Notes: a model not told the origin generated them from the sequence alone. A DNA stretch of 64,000 bases from JBNJFY01 sp051747265 (GCA_051747265.1 JBNJFY010000002.1:62001-126000); one strand, 5' to 3'. Shown: positions 20,470-29,371, counted from the stretch's first letter. A program made the numbers and translations.

Positions 20470-21123
20470 TCAAGCCATGGCCGTAAACTGCCCCTGAGTT
20501 TGAGAATGGGTAAACTGAGGGATACTATTACCCTGCTCAAACATTTTCGGCTTAATTGATTCGCCTATCTTATACGCTTTCTCCGCTTGTTGCTCTCTCT
20601 GAGTAGTTTGTTCATCATGCTGTACTTGCTGAAGGGCTTTGGCCTTCATGCGTCGAGCATTAGAAGCGATGGCATAATCATCAGAACTCGGGTTCATGGG
20701 GGCCATCGCCGCCCGGACTATACGATCTGCTTTACGGGCAGTATCCTTGGGCTCTTTCTCTGGCGAGACGTCCAAGTTCACATGCCCGTTAATCACATAT
20801 CGCCGGCCATCTGGTCCTTGCACATACTCATAATGCGGGCCACTGGTAACCAATGAGCCTCCGGCTCGTAAGTGGGCCTGCTCATGTTGACGAACTTCTT
20901 GATCGCGCTGTTTTAGCTTTTTAAGCTTACTCTTTTCTTCGGGACTAAGCTCTGCCCCATCGCGCGACTTGGAACCAGAACTTTTTAAGGGAAGACTCGA
21001 ATCCTCAGCAGATTTCTTAGATCCTGAAAATTCGGGGGTACTCTCCAAGGGAGGCAACTCATTGTGCCCAGCACCTACAGCGGTGGTAATTGCTGGATTA
21101 TATGTTGATAAACTAATGTTCAT
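20470..21123 (-). CDS. SprA-related putative metalloprotease-like protein
   Basis: This 217-residue protein has a disordered first third, then a coiled KSKLKKLKQRDQEVRQHEQAH helix and LVTSGPHYEYVQGPDGRRYVINGHVNLDV. This is the hallmark of the SprA-related family (often annotated putative metalloprotease). The HEQAH string resembles a zinc-binding HExxH, but catalysis has not been shown here. KADRIVRAAMAPMNPSSDDYAIASNAR is the other conserved block. The family is frequent in flagellated bacteria. It starts 2 bases after the stop of the upstream unknown gene, so the two form a pair. Confidence 0.8.
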   Translation of the reverse strand: MNISLSTYNPAITTAVGAGHNELPPLESTPEFSGSKKSAEDSSLPLKSSGSKSRDGAELSPEEKSKLKKLKQRDQEVRQHEQAHLRAGGSLVTSGPHYEYVQGPDGRRYVINGHVNLDVSPEKEPKDTARKADRIVRAAMAPMNPSSDDYAIASNARRMKAKALQQVQHDEQTTQREQQAEKAYKIGESIKPKMFEQGNSIPQFTHSQTQGQFTAMA

Positions 21124-21125
21124 AG

Positions 21126-21599
21126 TTACATTGCGCCGGTGAATCGCTCACCCGGTTTAGTGTAATGGTAAAATAGCGTATCCGAATAAGAATCTGACCG
21201 TAAACTTTCCGCTTGCTCCCCTTGGGAATACCATTCGGATACGGGTTGCTTGCGATTACTTCCCAAATGAGAACGCCACGTACGGTGTAAGTCCAATATC
21301 TTGTCTTGGTCTTTGCCCAAGTATAAGAGAAAAAGTTCACGAAAATCCTTGGGGATCACTAATCGGAAAATCTCCGGTAAAGGTTTTACCTGCTCATCAT
21401 CGGATTCTCGCAGCTCTTCAGCTTGTTGTTGCGGGGCTTCTTCTTCCTGCTTGTCTTCAGGCCGTGCCCCATCATCTGGCAAACTAAAGCTCGGCTGTAC
21501 GTTTTCCAGTGGTTGCTGATTTTGCACCCCCAGTGCAGTACCTGCTTCCGTTTCCTGAAGCGGCATTAGTGTGGCCGGATTTACAAAATCTAGTCGCAA
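21126..21599 (-). CDS. Hypothetical protein paired with the SprA-related gene
   Basis: I do not recognise this 157-residue protein. It has a TTG start (no ATG/GTG/TTG further upstream before an in-frame stop), a low-complexity acidic and Gln-rich middle (about residues 45-70), then an ordered-looking IFRLVIPKDFRELFLLYLGKDQDKILDLHRTW. No signal peptide or membrane helix is visible. Its stop is 2 bases from the start of the SprA-related gene, so the two are probably co-expressed. Confidence 0.65.
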   Translation of the reverse strand: MRLDFVNPATLMPLQETEAGTALGVQNQQPLENVQPSFSLPDDGARPEDKQEEEAPQQQAEELRESDDEQVKPLPEIFRLVIPKDFRELFLLYLGKDQDKILDLHRTWRSHLGSNRKQPVSEWYSQGEQAESLRSDSYSDTLFYHYTKPGERFTGAM

Positions 21600-21679
21600 A
21601 ACAGCTGGAATTATTGAATTTTATGGTTCTTCGAATGATGTTATCGACAGGCATGGAAACTTATTAAATGATATAGCTC

Positions 21680-22351
21680 ATGAATAGAGCACTTTTTTTT
21701 GATATTGACGGTACCCTGTTATCTGTTAACCAATCATTTGTACACAAAATTATTGAGCAGGTTTTAAATCAATTAAATCTACCCCAACCGGATATTCATC
21801 AAATATCCTTCGCAGGACGCACGGATCGAGCTATTTTTAGTGAATTATTAACCCGGGAAGGAGCGCATCACTTTAATCATTTTAGAGATAGCTATATTCG
21901 TAAGTTGCTCGATGGGTTAGAAGAACACCACATAACGGTATTTAGCGGGGTACCCAAAGCACTGGCCATATTGAGCCAATCCTCACCATATCAGCTGGGA
22001 TTATTAACTGGCAATTTCAAGCAGGTAGGCTGGCATAAAGTAAAGCAGGCGGGACTCGATCATTATTTCAGCTTCGGAGCATTCGGCTGTTCAGACTTGG
22101 ATCGAGCGGATCTGGTACAACGAGCCTGTCAACAGTTGCTCAATAACCCTACCTCATCGATTAGTGAAGCTTCACAGATTATGATCATTGGAGACACGCC
22201 CAATGATGTTCGATGCGGAAAATTGGCTGGTGCGCAAACTATTGCAGTTACAACTGGCATTTATAATGAAGATGAGCTCTCCAGCGCCAAACCCGACTAT
22301 CTAATTGAATCCTTAGAACAACTGCCCAACTTACTACTACATCTCGCTTAG
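21680..22351 (+). CDS. HAD-superfamily phosphatase (phosphoglycolate phosphatase-like)
   Basis: The 223-residue HAD hydrolase has motif I FFDIDGTLL (nucleophile Asp8, acid/base Asp10), motif II LGLLTGN, a lysine region, and motif IV IMIIGDTPNDVRCGK with the metal-binding acids. The cap is of the helical Gph-like type. Substrates in this family are usually small phosphate esters such as phosphoglycolate. It stands alone between divergent and convergent neighbours. Confidence 0.88.
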   Translation: MNRALFFDIDGTLLSVNQSFVHKIIEQVLNQLNLPQPDIHQISFAGRTDRAIFSELLTREGAHHFNHFRDSYIRKLLDGLEEHHITVFSGVPKALAILSQSSPYQLGLLTGNFKQVGWHKVKQAGLDHYFSFGAFGCSDLDRADLVQRACQQLLNNPTSSISEASQIMIIGDTPNDVRCGKLAGAQTIAVTTGIYNEDELSSAKPDYLIESLEQLPNLLLHLA

Positions 22352-22357
22352 CCTAGA

Positions 22358-23173
22358 CTACCAAAGTTTCCCGAAGACAAAGGTAATCTGGGGAGTACCG
22401 AAATATTTCTGTTTATCGTAAAAGTCAACGATTTCATACTCAATTTCCGGCGGATCTATCCGAGTTATATTTGCTTGCTTAGGCTCCATAATCTGGATTC
22501 CCTGGGGGTAGTAGAAAAAGTTAAATCCGAACTCCACGCTAGTAAGTCGTTCAAAAGTGGAACCGAAATCGAATGAAACCATCATTTTTCCACTAAGCCC
22601 AAGCTCTAAATCTCCTTCTTTCCAACCTTTAAAGAAATCGTTAACGGGCTCATAATAACCACTAAAAATGCGAGAATCCGACTCTCGAAATCCGCTATTA
22701 TTTTTATCGTAAAAGTAGGGATAGGTGAACGTCAGTGCCGGTCCTGCCTGGGCAGCTAAATGAATACGGAACCCATCCGTCACTCGCTGCGCGAAAAAAC
22801 GATGGCGATATCCAACTCTAATAGGGAACGCCAATACACGCTTGTACTTATTGGGAATAATTTGTTGGCCGAAAAACGGATCCGTAAACGTTTGCTCACT
22901 GACATCCCGGATTCCGGTAATATCAACGGAAATCGTAATATCGGAGTACGGTTCAATAAAACGCCGATATTCTCCACCTATACCAAAACCAAAATTATTG
23001 ATGAATAACCCCAGTCCCAGCGCATTGTTTATACCTTCCCCTATGTATGTTTTGGGCTCCTTTTTCACAATATCATCTGGACGTGCGCTTTCTTCCTGAG
23101 CGTAACCAGGTATACCTACCAACAGAGTGATCGACATCACTAATAAAACGCGTGACCAATAACGGTTGGACAT
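22358..23173 (-). CDS. Predicted secreted/outer-membrane beta-barrel protein
   Basis: The function is not recognised. From the ATG at 23173 the protein (271 residues) begins with a signal peptide, RVLLVMSITLLVGIPGYAQEES, with a cleavage site after YAQ. The frame is open 17 codons further (ATG at 23191, start at 23224), but that would bury the signal. The rest alternates short amphipathic strands rich in Tyr/Phe/Gly, such as FGIGGEYRRFIEPYSDITIS and FPIRVGYRHRFF, and ends in a Phe/Trp-terminated strand TFVFGKLW, typical of outer-membrane barrels. Confidence 0.72.
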   Translation of the reverse strand: MSNRYWSRVLLVMSITLLVGIPGYAQEESARPDDIVKKEPKTYIGEGINNALGLGLFINNFGFGIGGEYRRFIEPYSDITISVDITGIRDVSEQTFTDPFFGQQIIPNKYKRVLAFPIRVGYRHRFFAQRVTDGFRIHLAAQAGPALTFTYPYFYDKNNSGFRESDSRIFSGYYEPVNDFFKGWKEGDLELGLSGKMMVSFDFGSTFERLTSVEFGFNFFYYPQGIQIMEPKQANITRIDPPEIEYEIVDFYDKQKYFGTPQITFVFGKLW

Positions 23174-23301
23174 CTGGATTAAATGCTGCATAAAAATGGG
23201 TTTCGAGCTAAACATGTTCACCATATTACAATCAAATTGCGAATGGTATCGTTTCTAACGCTAATCTAATGATCAGCGTATGCAATATTTCTAATAATTA
23301 C

Positions 23302-23322
23302 GAAATTGGCCTTGCCAATTTC
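23302..23322. promoter_or_regulatory. 21-base palindrome in the divergent intergenic region
   Basis: A perfect inverted repeat GAAATTGGC-CTT-GCCAATTTC lies between the divergent genes that start near 23173 and 23427. No T-run follows on either side, so it is more like an operator than a terminator. The binding protein is unknown. Confidence 0.4.
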
Positions 23323-23426
23323 CGTTAAGATCGTATTTTCAGACACGAATTAATTCATACAACTGTCGCTCAACCTCTGTGTGGCAGTCAAGCTTGAGTA
23401 CTAATTAGATATAGATAAACTCATAT

Positions 23427-23816
23427 ATGAGCTTAACGACTACTTACAACGTATTTGGGCCTTCTTCAACACTTCGCCGTATGGCGCCTGCACTTTTAGA
23501 AGAAATTAAACCCAAATATTTATATAAGCATACATCGGAAACCGACAAAGAAGAAATTTATGTCGCGGTTTATGAGGAATATCATAAACAGATAAATGCT
23601 AGTCTTACGTTAACCTGCGTTATCGCCTGCACCAGCAAACAGCTTTCATTCGAGCTAACCACCACTGGTGGCCGTGTTGGCTTCCGAGGCAGTTCGTTAG
23701 AAAAAGACGATACCATTGATAAACGAGTTGGCGATTTTATTCTTGACTTCGGTAAACGCTTCGGACTATCCGTCCAAGAGATTGAAGGCGAAGAAACCGA
23801 AGAAGAGGAAAGTTAA
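23427..23816 (+). CDS. Conserved-looking small hypothetical protein
   Basis: This 129-residue soluble protein has no signal peptide or membrane helix. It has a helix-rich start (STLRRMAPALLEEIKPKYLY), a beta-rich middle (NASLTLTCVIACTSKQLSFELTTTGGRVGF), and an acidic end EGEETEEEES. I cannot assign a family. The next gene, prmC, begins 42 bases later on the same strand, so the two may be co-transcribed. Confidence 0.7.
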   Translation: MSLTTTYNVFGPSSTLRRMAPALLEEIKPKYLYKHTSETDKEEIYVAVYEEYHKQINASLTLTCVIACTSKQLSFELTTTGGRVGFRGSSLEKDDTIDKRVGDFILDFGKRFGLSVQEIEGEETEEEES

Positions 23817-23857
23817 CCGACCGACTTCGACTAATTACCACCTAAGCTTTCCGTTAC

Positions 23858-24724
23858 ATGGCACAGGTTCCACAGGAGTGGACTGTCCTTTCCATGCTGG
23901 AGTGGGCAACCAATTACTTTCAAGAACATAAGGTGCCCTCTCCACGCATGAGTATTGAGTGGCTCTTGGCTGATGTGCTGGAGATCAAACGACTAGAACT
24001 ATATATGAAGTTTGATCGTCCGCTGGCCCCTGCAGAACTCGATGAGCTTCGTCCCTTGGTGAAGCGTCGAGCTCAACATGAGCCTTTACAATACATCACG
24101 GGACATACCGATTTCATGAATGTAACGCTCAAAGTTACTCCGGAAGTCCTCATTCCCAGAATGGAGACGGAGCAAATGGTTGAGCTTATATTAGATCAAC
24201 ACGATGATAACACGCAAAGAACGGTTGTAGATCTGGGAACCGGCTCGGGCTGTATTCCTATTTCATTAAAAAAAGAACGTCCCCAGTGGGAAGTCTATGG
24301 ATTGGATATCAGCACAGATGCCTTGGCCATTGCTCAACATAATGCGCAATGGAATGAGACGAAGGTGCATTGGATCGATCATGATATCCGTAACTTGGCA
24401 TCAGCCAACCTCCCACCAGACATTGATATATTAATCTCCAACCCACCGTATGTCTTGGAAGATGAGCGTCCTGATCTAGAGGCGCAGGTAGCAAATTATG
24501 AGCCGGAACTAGCACTATTTTGTGACTCGCCCACCGAGTTCTACGAACCGATTATTTCTTTTGCCGAAAAACGGGTCCCCAATGGGGGTTTTCTCTACCT
24601 GGAAATCCACAATAATCACGGCGAAAAAATCCAACAGTTATTGACAGACCATGGTTGGAAATCCAAACTCCAGAAAGATTACGATTCCAACCCTCGTTTT
24701 CTGCTCGCAGAACGCATTTTATGA
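23858..24724 (+). CDS. prmC: Release factor N5-glutamine methyltransferase PrmC
   Basis: The 288-residue protein has the N-terminal helical PrmC domain, the SAM motif VVDLGTGSGCIPISL (residues 123-137) and the catalytic NPPY (195-198) in LISNPPYVLEDERPDL. It methylates the Gln of the GGQ loop in release factors RF1 and RF2. The stop is directly before the putative replication origin. Confidence 0.95.
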   Translation: MAQVPQEWTVLSMLEWATNYFQEHKVPSPRMSIEWLLADVLEIKRLELYMKFDRPLAPAELDELRPLVKRRAQHEPLQYITGHTDFMNVTLKVTPEVLIPRMETEQMVELILDQHDDNTQRTVVDLGTGSGCIPISLKKERPQWEVYGLDISTDALAIAQHNAQWNETKVHWIDHDIRNLASANLPPDIDILISNPPYVLEDERPDLEAQVANYEPELALFCDSPTEFYEPIISFAEKRVPNGGFLYLEIHNNHGEKIQQLLTDHGWKSKLQKDYDSNPRFLLAERIL

Positions 24725-25087
24725 TTAAATCCCGCAGTGAATTTTCGCCCAATATATATGTGGATAACTTGTGGAAAACTTTTTGAAAAATTTAATCCTG
24801 GGGCCTCCCCCTATCCTAATCGGGCTCAGCGGGCCCTAGAAACGTGTCAAGTGCAATATGGAAAAAATGTTGAAAAATATTTAAGTCATTGCGAGCCAAG
24901 TACTTAAGTTGTGTAACGTAATGTGGATAACTTTTCCACATTTCCCCGTCCCGCTTTTGACATGTACCGTCCTTTTTATGATTTTCTGATCAGTCATGTC
25001 CAAGGAGTGTCTTTCGACGTGTGGATAACTCCTTCTTTGTAAAGCTACTTTCAACCCAAGGGGTCATAGGGAACATTGAATAACACG
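24725..25087. other. Probable chromosomal replication origin (oriC) upstream of dnaA
   Basis: This non-coding stretch carries three perfect DnaA boxes TGTGGATAA at 24759-24767, 24922-24930 and 25020-25028. One-mismatch copies are TGTGGAAAA at 24770-24778 and an opposite-facing TTTTCCACA at 24932-24940. A/T-rich runs suitable as unwinding element lie at about 24778-24793 and 24858-24885. Its position just upstream of dnaA supports oriC, although the boxes may also or instead autoregulate dnaA. Confidence 0.75.
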
Positions 25088-26524
25088 ATGAGTGCCGATA
25101 CGGCGTGGAATAGGTGTCTTGAAATTATCCAAGACAATGTTAGTTACCAGAAATTTAAGTCCTGGTTTGAACCGATAAAACCTGTCAAACTCGAGAATGA
25201 TACATTAACCATAAAAGTACCCTCTCAGTTCTGGTATGAATGGCTGGAAGAGCACTATTATAATATGCTCCGATCGACCATTGCCAAGGTGCTGGGAAAT
25301 AATGGCAAACTCGAGTACTCGGTAGTGGTGGAAAAATCAGATAATGACTTAGATACTCGATCGGTGCGTTTACCGCAACGACCGATGCCGCCTACCAAAC
25401 CTCAGGAGTCCAACGGGTATTCCGATTATCAACCCGGACAGATTGAAAATCCATTCGTCATACCGGGTATTCAGAAGCGAAAAATCGATTCTAACCTGAA
25501 CGAAAGCTACGTCTTTGAACGATTTATCGAGGGCGACTGTAATCGCTTGGCTCGATCCGCGGCCATGGCTATCGCGGAGAACCCAGGTAGCAACTCCTTC
25601 AATCCCTTTTTTATATATGGAACCACAGGATTAGGGAAAACGCATTTGGTCCAAAGCATTGGTAATAAGATTAAGCAAGATCATGGAGACCGCTTATCGG
25701 TACTCTACATTTCTTCAGAAAGCTTTACCAATGAGTTTGTGCAGGCTATTCGGAACAACCGGGCCAGCGAATTCTCCATGTTTTATCGGAACATCGATGT
25801 GCTCATCGTAGATGATATCCAATTCTTTAGTGGTAAGGAGAAAACTCAGGAAGAATTTTTCCATATTTTTAATTCGCTACATCAAGATGGTAAGCAAATC
25901 ATTCTCAGCAGTGATCGCGCGCCTAAAGATGTTCCCGATATTGAGGAACGTCTGATCTCCCGATTTGCTTGGGGACTCAGCGCCGACCTGCAAATTCCTG
26001 AATTCGAAACTCGTTATGCTATCCTGGAGCGAAAAGCCAACGATAACGGCATTGAGTTGGACCCGGATGTACTTGAGTTTATCGCTCATAATTTCAAGTC
26101 CAACATCCGTGATCTGGAAGGAGCCATCATCAAACTATTGGCCACGGCTTCGCTGCAGAATGTGGAAGACATCGATATAGGTTTGGCCAAGTCGGTCCTC
26201 AAAGACATGATTAAAGAGACCACCAAACAACTTTCTATCGAGGCTATACAGGATTACGTGTGCGACTATTTTGGGATTGATACGAACAAAGTGCGTGAGA
26301 AAACACGTAAGCAGGAGATCGTAGAAGCCCGACAAATGGCCATGTTCCTTGCCAAAAAGTTTACGAAATCCAGCCTGAAAACAATCGGATTGCATTTTGG
26401 TGGGCGGGATCACTCTACGGTTATTCACGCTATTTCCACTGTAGAAGAAAGGGTCAGTTCCAATGAGAAGCATAAGCGCACTTTGCAAGAACTAGAACAA
26501 AAAATTGAAGTGGCCAGTTTATAG
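25088..26524 (+). CDS. dnaA: Chromosomal replication initiator DnaA
   Basis: The protein is 478 residues from the ATG at 25088; a TTG at 25076 would add four residues. The domains are N-terminal domain I (TAWNRCLEIIQDNVSYQKFKSWF), a linker, the AAA+ domain with Walker A YGTTGLGKTH (about residues 177-186) and Walker B VLIVDDIQFFSG, and the C-terminal helix-turn-helix GLHFGGRDHSTVIHAIS that recognises DnaA boxes. It initiates replication. The region upstream contains multiple DnaA boxes, consistent with autoregulation. Confidence 0.97.
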   Translation: MSADTAWNRCLEIIQDNVSYQKFKSWFEPIKPVKLENDTLTIKVPSQFWYEWLEEHYYNMLRSTIAKVLGNNGKLEYSVVVEKSDNDLDTRSVRLPQRPMPPTKPQESNGYSDYQPGQIENPFVIPGIQKRKIDSNLNESYVFERFIEGDCNRLARSAAMAIAENPGSNSFNPFFIYGTTGLGKTHLVQSIGNKIKQDHGDRLSVLYISSESFTNEFVQAIRNNRASEFSMFYRNIDVLIVDDIQFFSGKEKTQEEFFHIFNSLHQDGKQIILSSDRAPKDVPDIEERLISRFAWGLSADLQIPEFETRYAILERKANDNGIELDPDVLEFIAHNFKSNIRDLEGAIIKLLATASLQNVEDIDIGLAKSVLKDMIKETTKQLSIEAIQDYVCDYFGIDTNKVREKTRKQEIVEARQMAMFLAKKFTKSSLKTIGLHFGGRDHSTVIHAISTVEERVSSNEKHKRTLQELEQKIEVASL

Positions 26525-26542
26525 TCATCTTTTTCTCTCCTC

Positions 26543-26902
26543 ATGGACAAACTAACACTTAAAAATATTCGTCTGTCCGGCAAACATGGGGTTTTTGAGA
26601 AAGAAAAAATTTCGGGGAACACTTTTGAAGTAGATGTCGAATTTTATGGTGACTTTTCGGCAGCGGCCCTTTCCGATCAACTTGATGATACCATCGATTA
26701 CAGCCTGGTTGCCCAAGTAGTAGAGCAAGTTATCTCTGGCGAATCGGTGGATCTGATTGAACACCTTGCTCATCAACTAATTGAAGCGTTAAAGAGCCAA
26801 TTTGAACAAGCGCAGCGCATTAAACTTCGGTTGCGAAAACTTCACCCCCCTATGCAACCCGGAGCCGACTGGGCGGAAATTGAACTATCGTGGCCGAACT
26901 GA
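26543..26902 (+). CDS. folB: Dihydroneopterin aldolase
   Basis: This 119-residue protein of the FolB family starts LKNIRLSGKHGVFEKEK, the usual pterin-binding start with a G-x-H-G pattern. The middle DDTIDYSLVAQVVEQVI and the catalytic-region RIKLRLRKLHPPM (equivalent to the conserved K-P) follow. It cleaves 7,8-dihydroneopterin to 6-hydroxymethyl-dihydropterin in folate synthesis. It overlaps folK by 13 bases. Confidence 0.94.
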   Translation: MDKLTLKNIRLSGKHGVFEKEKISGNTFEVDVEFYGDFSAAALSDQLDDTIDYSLVAQVVEQVISGESVDLIEHLAHQLIEALKSQFEQAQRIKLRLRKLHPPMQPGADWAEIELSWPN

Positions 26903-27384
26903 TCTTAGCGCTGGGAACCAATCAAGGAGATCGTGTTGGCCACTTAAGACGGGCTTTGGAAGATATTCAGCCGGAAATGGCACCCATGGAAAAATCTCCC
27001 ATATATCTATCCGAGCCGCTGGGACCATCGCAACAAAATTTCCTGAATGCGATTTGTATCCTGAACACATCTCTTAAACCGCAACAAGCCCTTGAGCATC
27101 TAAAACGCGTGGAGGCCCAACATGGTAGAGATTTTAACGCTCCCCGATGGTCGGCCCGTCCGTTAGACCTGGATATCATTTCCTATGATGACTTGGTGAT
27201 TCAAACGGATACTCTTATCATTCCCCATTCGGAATACAGACATCGCTTGTTCGTATTACTGCCGTTACGCGATCTGTGTCCACATTGGACCGATCCCCAA
27301 ACCGGCATTTCCATTGAAGCCTACATTAAACAGGCTCCCTCAATGCATATCAGACGAACACCTTTAACCTGGCAGACGTCCTAA
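26890..27384 (+). CDS. folK: 2-amino-4-hydroxy-6-hydroxymethyldihydropteridine pyrophosphokinase
   Basis: The 164-residue HPPK begins at a GTG inside folB. The start LILALGTNQGDRVGHLRRAL and the signature RWSARPLDLDIISYDD with its metal-binding aspartates are diagnostic. LIIPHSEYRHRLFVLLPL is the conserved C-terminal motif. It pyrophosphorylates the product of FolB, so the overlap couples consecutive steps. Confidence 0.96.
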   Translation: MAELILALGTNQGDRVGHLRRALEDIQPEMAPMEKSPIYLSEPLGPSQQNFLNAICILNTSLKPQQALEHLKRVEAQHGRDFNAPRWSARPLDLDIISYDDLVIQTDTLIIPHSEYRHRLFVLLPLRDLCPHWTDPQTGISIEAYIKQAPSMHIRRTPLTWQTS

Positions 27385-27387
27385 TTA

Positions 27388-28038
27388 ATGAATCAGTTCG
27401 AATTTATCGCAATTGAAGGCGTTATTGGCGCCGGGAAAACATCATTGGCCAAATTATTGGCACAACGACATGATGCTCAAATCGTGCTCGAAGAATTTGA
27501 GGAGAATCCTTTTCTACCCAAATTTTATGAAGACCGAGAACGATACGCGTTTCAAACACAATTGGCCTTTTTATCCAGCCGGTTTCAACAGCAAGATAAG
27601 CTCCGCCATAAAGACCTGTTTGCTAATTTTCTGATCTCCGATTACATCTTTGAGAAAGATCGCATCTTTGCGCGCTTGAATCTCACTGATGATGAAATGG
27701 CTTTATATGATCGAATTTTTCATATCATGACGGGTATAGCCCCCAAGCCGGATTTGGTAATATTTTTACAATCCAGCGTGGATCGCTTGATGGAAAATAT
27801 TGAGCAACGGGGGCGAGACTATGAACGGCATATCACTCGTTCTTACTTGGAAGAACTGAATGAATCGTACAACCATTTTTTCCATCATTACAATAAATCA
27901 CCCCTTATGGTCATTAATGCTTCAGAGATTGATTTCGTAAATAATCCGGAGCATCTCGAATACATAAACGAACAAATTTTTAATCGGCCCATTAGAAGTA
28001 ACACCCACGTACATATCGTACCGGATTCGGATGATTAA
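27388..28038 (+). CDS. Deoxynucleoside kinase (dGK/dAK family)
   Basis: This 216-residue kinase has the P-loop IEGVIGAGKTSLAKLLA, the substrate-binding E-x-x-E-N-P-F-L motif (EEFEENPFLPKFYED), the DR-type motif YIFEKDRIFA and the LID arginine region IEQRGRDYERHI. It phosphorylates deoxynucleosides for salvage. It follows folK by three bases, and its end overlaps the next gene by 8 bases. Confidence 0.92.
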   Translation: MNQFEFIAIEGVIGAGKTSLAKLLAQRHDAQIVLEEFEENPFLPKFYEDRERYAFQTQLAFLSSRFQQQDKLRHKDLFANFLISDYIFEKDRIFARLNLTDDEMALYDRIFHIMTGIAPKPDLVIFLQSSVDRLMENIEQRGRDYERHITRSYLEELNESYNHFFHHYNKSPLMVINASEIDFVNNPEHLEYINEQIFNRPIRSNTHVHIVPDSDD

Positions 28039-28324
28039 ATTTCTCCTATTTATACTCATATTTTATTTCATGGTGAAGTTCGTGTCCCGGCTGTTCTTGC
28101 CAACAACCGGATCACGTCAACGCACCGGGCAATCTCCCTTTACGCATTTTTATCAGTTTTACCAGCAGCAACAGCACCAGAATCAATACCAAAGTAATTC
28201 CGATGGTGATCAATATACTCGCTCTTCACAGCAGCAAACTCGCCAAGGTGATCGCTTCGCAGGTGTAGAGGAAGCGGAATTTGAGGTTATTGATGAAGAA
28301 GAGGAGTCTACATCCCACTCCTAA
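28031..28324 (+). CDS. Small membrane protein, DUF4834-like
   Basis: The 97-residue protein has an N-terminal membrane helix FLLFILIFYFMVKFVSRLF, a Gln/Tyr-rich middle (YQFYQQQQHQNQYQ) and an acidic tail containing EEAEFEVIDEEEE. This helix, low-complexity, E-F-E-V-I-D pattern matches the DUF4834 family found in Bacteroidota. The function is unknown. The ATG overlaps the end of the kinase gene by 8 bases. Confidence 0.75.
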   Translation: MIKFLLFILIFYFMVKFVSRLFLPTTGSRQRTGQSPFTHFYQFYQQQQHQNQYQSNSDGDQYTRSSQQQTRQGDRFAGVEEAEFEVIDEEEESTSHS

Positions 28325-28395
28325 TACAGCGGATATTGCGCCTATCTCCACAATCGCATAGTTTCTAATTCCAATCTCTAGTTTATCTTTCCGGT

Positions 28396-29283
28396 ATGAG
28401 CGAGGATTTAGAACAACTGTGTAAAGACTACTTAGCTGATAACCTTCCTGCCCGGCGACGCAAGCAGGTAGAGCAACGCATAGCCAATGGTGATCCGGAG
28501 ATCATTAGCACCATAAATCGCCTTCGCTCTTTTCAACATCCCCAACAAGGTTCGCAACAGCACCCGCATATTATAGATGACGACCCTAGCTTATTGGGTG
28601 CTTATATGAACCAAGAAGATGAGCAGGATACTCCTAGTTATTCATCGCCCCAACAATCATCCCAACCGGAAGAACCTGAGCAACGTCCCGTCAACCCATT
28701 TTCGCGGGGAAGAAATGACTTCTCGAAATCACGAAATCGCTTGTTACAAATTTCCGGCGGAGTGATTATTGTTCTACTCTTGCTGTTGGTATACTATCAA
28801 TGGGAAAACGTACGCCTGGATCGTAGAACAAATGTTCAGGATGAGCAGCTCTCCAAATTAAACCACCAACTAGAGCGGTTAGAACGTCAAGATCGTCGAG
28901 CTAGTCGCCAGTTTGAAATTCTAAAAACCATTATTCGCAGCGAGCTCTATGAATATATCTCCCTGAGCAGCGAACACCCCAACTGGAGTCAAGCAATAAT
29001 GGTTTGGGATCGTAGTACTTTGCGCACCGGCTGGTTGATTGATGAGGCAGAACTTCCCGCTCAATCGGCCTTTTATGTATGGGCAGCCGACAAAGATAAC
29101 CAGTGGAAATACGCCGGATCTATCGATCGTATTGACACCGATAGTTTATATACCGCATGGAATAATACCGCGTTCAATCAAGCACGGCGTCTGGAAATTC
29201 GATTGGATAGCTTGCATTCCACCCCCTCAGGTCTTAATCACAGCCACGGTCAGTTAATTACTCGTATCCAAATGCCCCGATAG
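28396..29283 (+). CDS. Putative anti-sigma factor-like membrane protein
   Basis: The 295-residue protein has an N-terminal helical segment (LEQLCKDYLADNLPARRRKQVEQRI) like the zinc-less anti-sigma domain, a Gln/Pro-rich linker and a single membrane helix (GGVIIVLLLLLVYYQW, about residues 119-134). A coiled stretch follows, then an extracytoplasmic region resembling the RskA C-terminal fold (TGWLIDEAELPAQSAFYVWAADKDNQWKYAG). No ECF sigma gene is adjacent, which is unusual for such a protein. It sits directly before the flagellar rod operon. Confidence 0.6.
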   Translation: MSEDLEQLCKDYLADNLPARRRKQVEQRIANGDPEIISTINRLRSFQHPQQGSQQHPHIIDDDPSLLGAYMNQEDEQDTPSYSSPQQSSQPEEPEQRPVNPFSRGRNDFSKSRNRLLQISGGVIIVLLLLLVYYQWENVRLDRRTNVQDEQLSKLNHQLERLERQDRRASRQFEILKTIIRSELYEYISLSSEHPNWSQAIMVWDRSTLRTGWLIDEAELPAQSAFYVWAADKDNQWKYAGSIDRIDTDSLYTAWNNTAFNQARRLEIRLDSLHSTPSGLNHSHGQLITRIQMPR

Positions 29284-29300
29284 TCAGAGTTTTTCCGCTT

Positions 29301-29335
29301 GGGGAAAAAATTGCCGTTACAGGCCTCCCCTTTTT
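29301..29335 (+). terminator. Possible terminator or attenuator before flgF
   Basis: GGGG (29301-29304) can pair with CCCC (29327-29330), with inner GCC/GGC pairs, followed by TTTTT. The upstream TTTTTCC (about 29290-29296) can alternatively pair with GGAAAAA, which is mutually exclusive with the first fold. It may be a simple terminator. Confidence 0.35.
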
Positions 29336-29371
29336 GCTATCCCTGAGTGGCTGAAAGGCCGATTCCCAACA

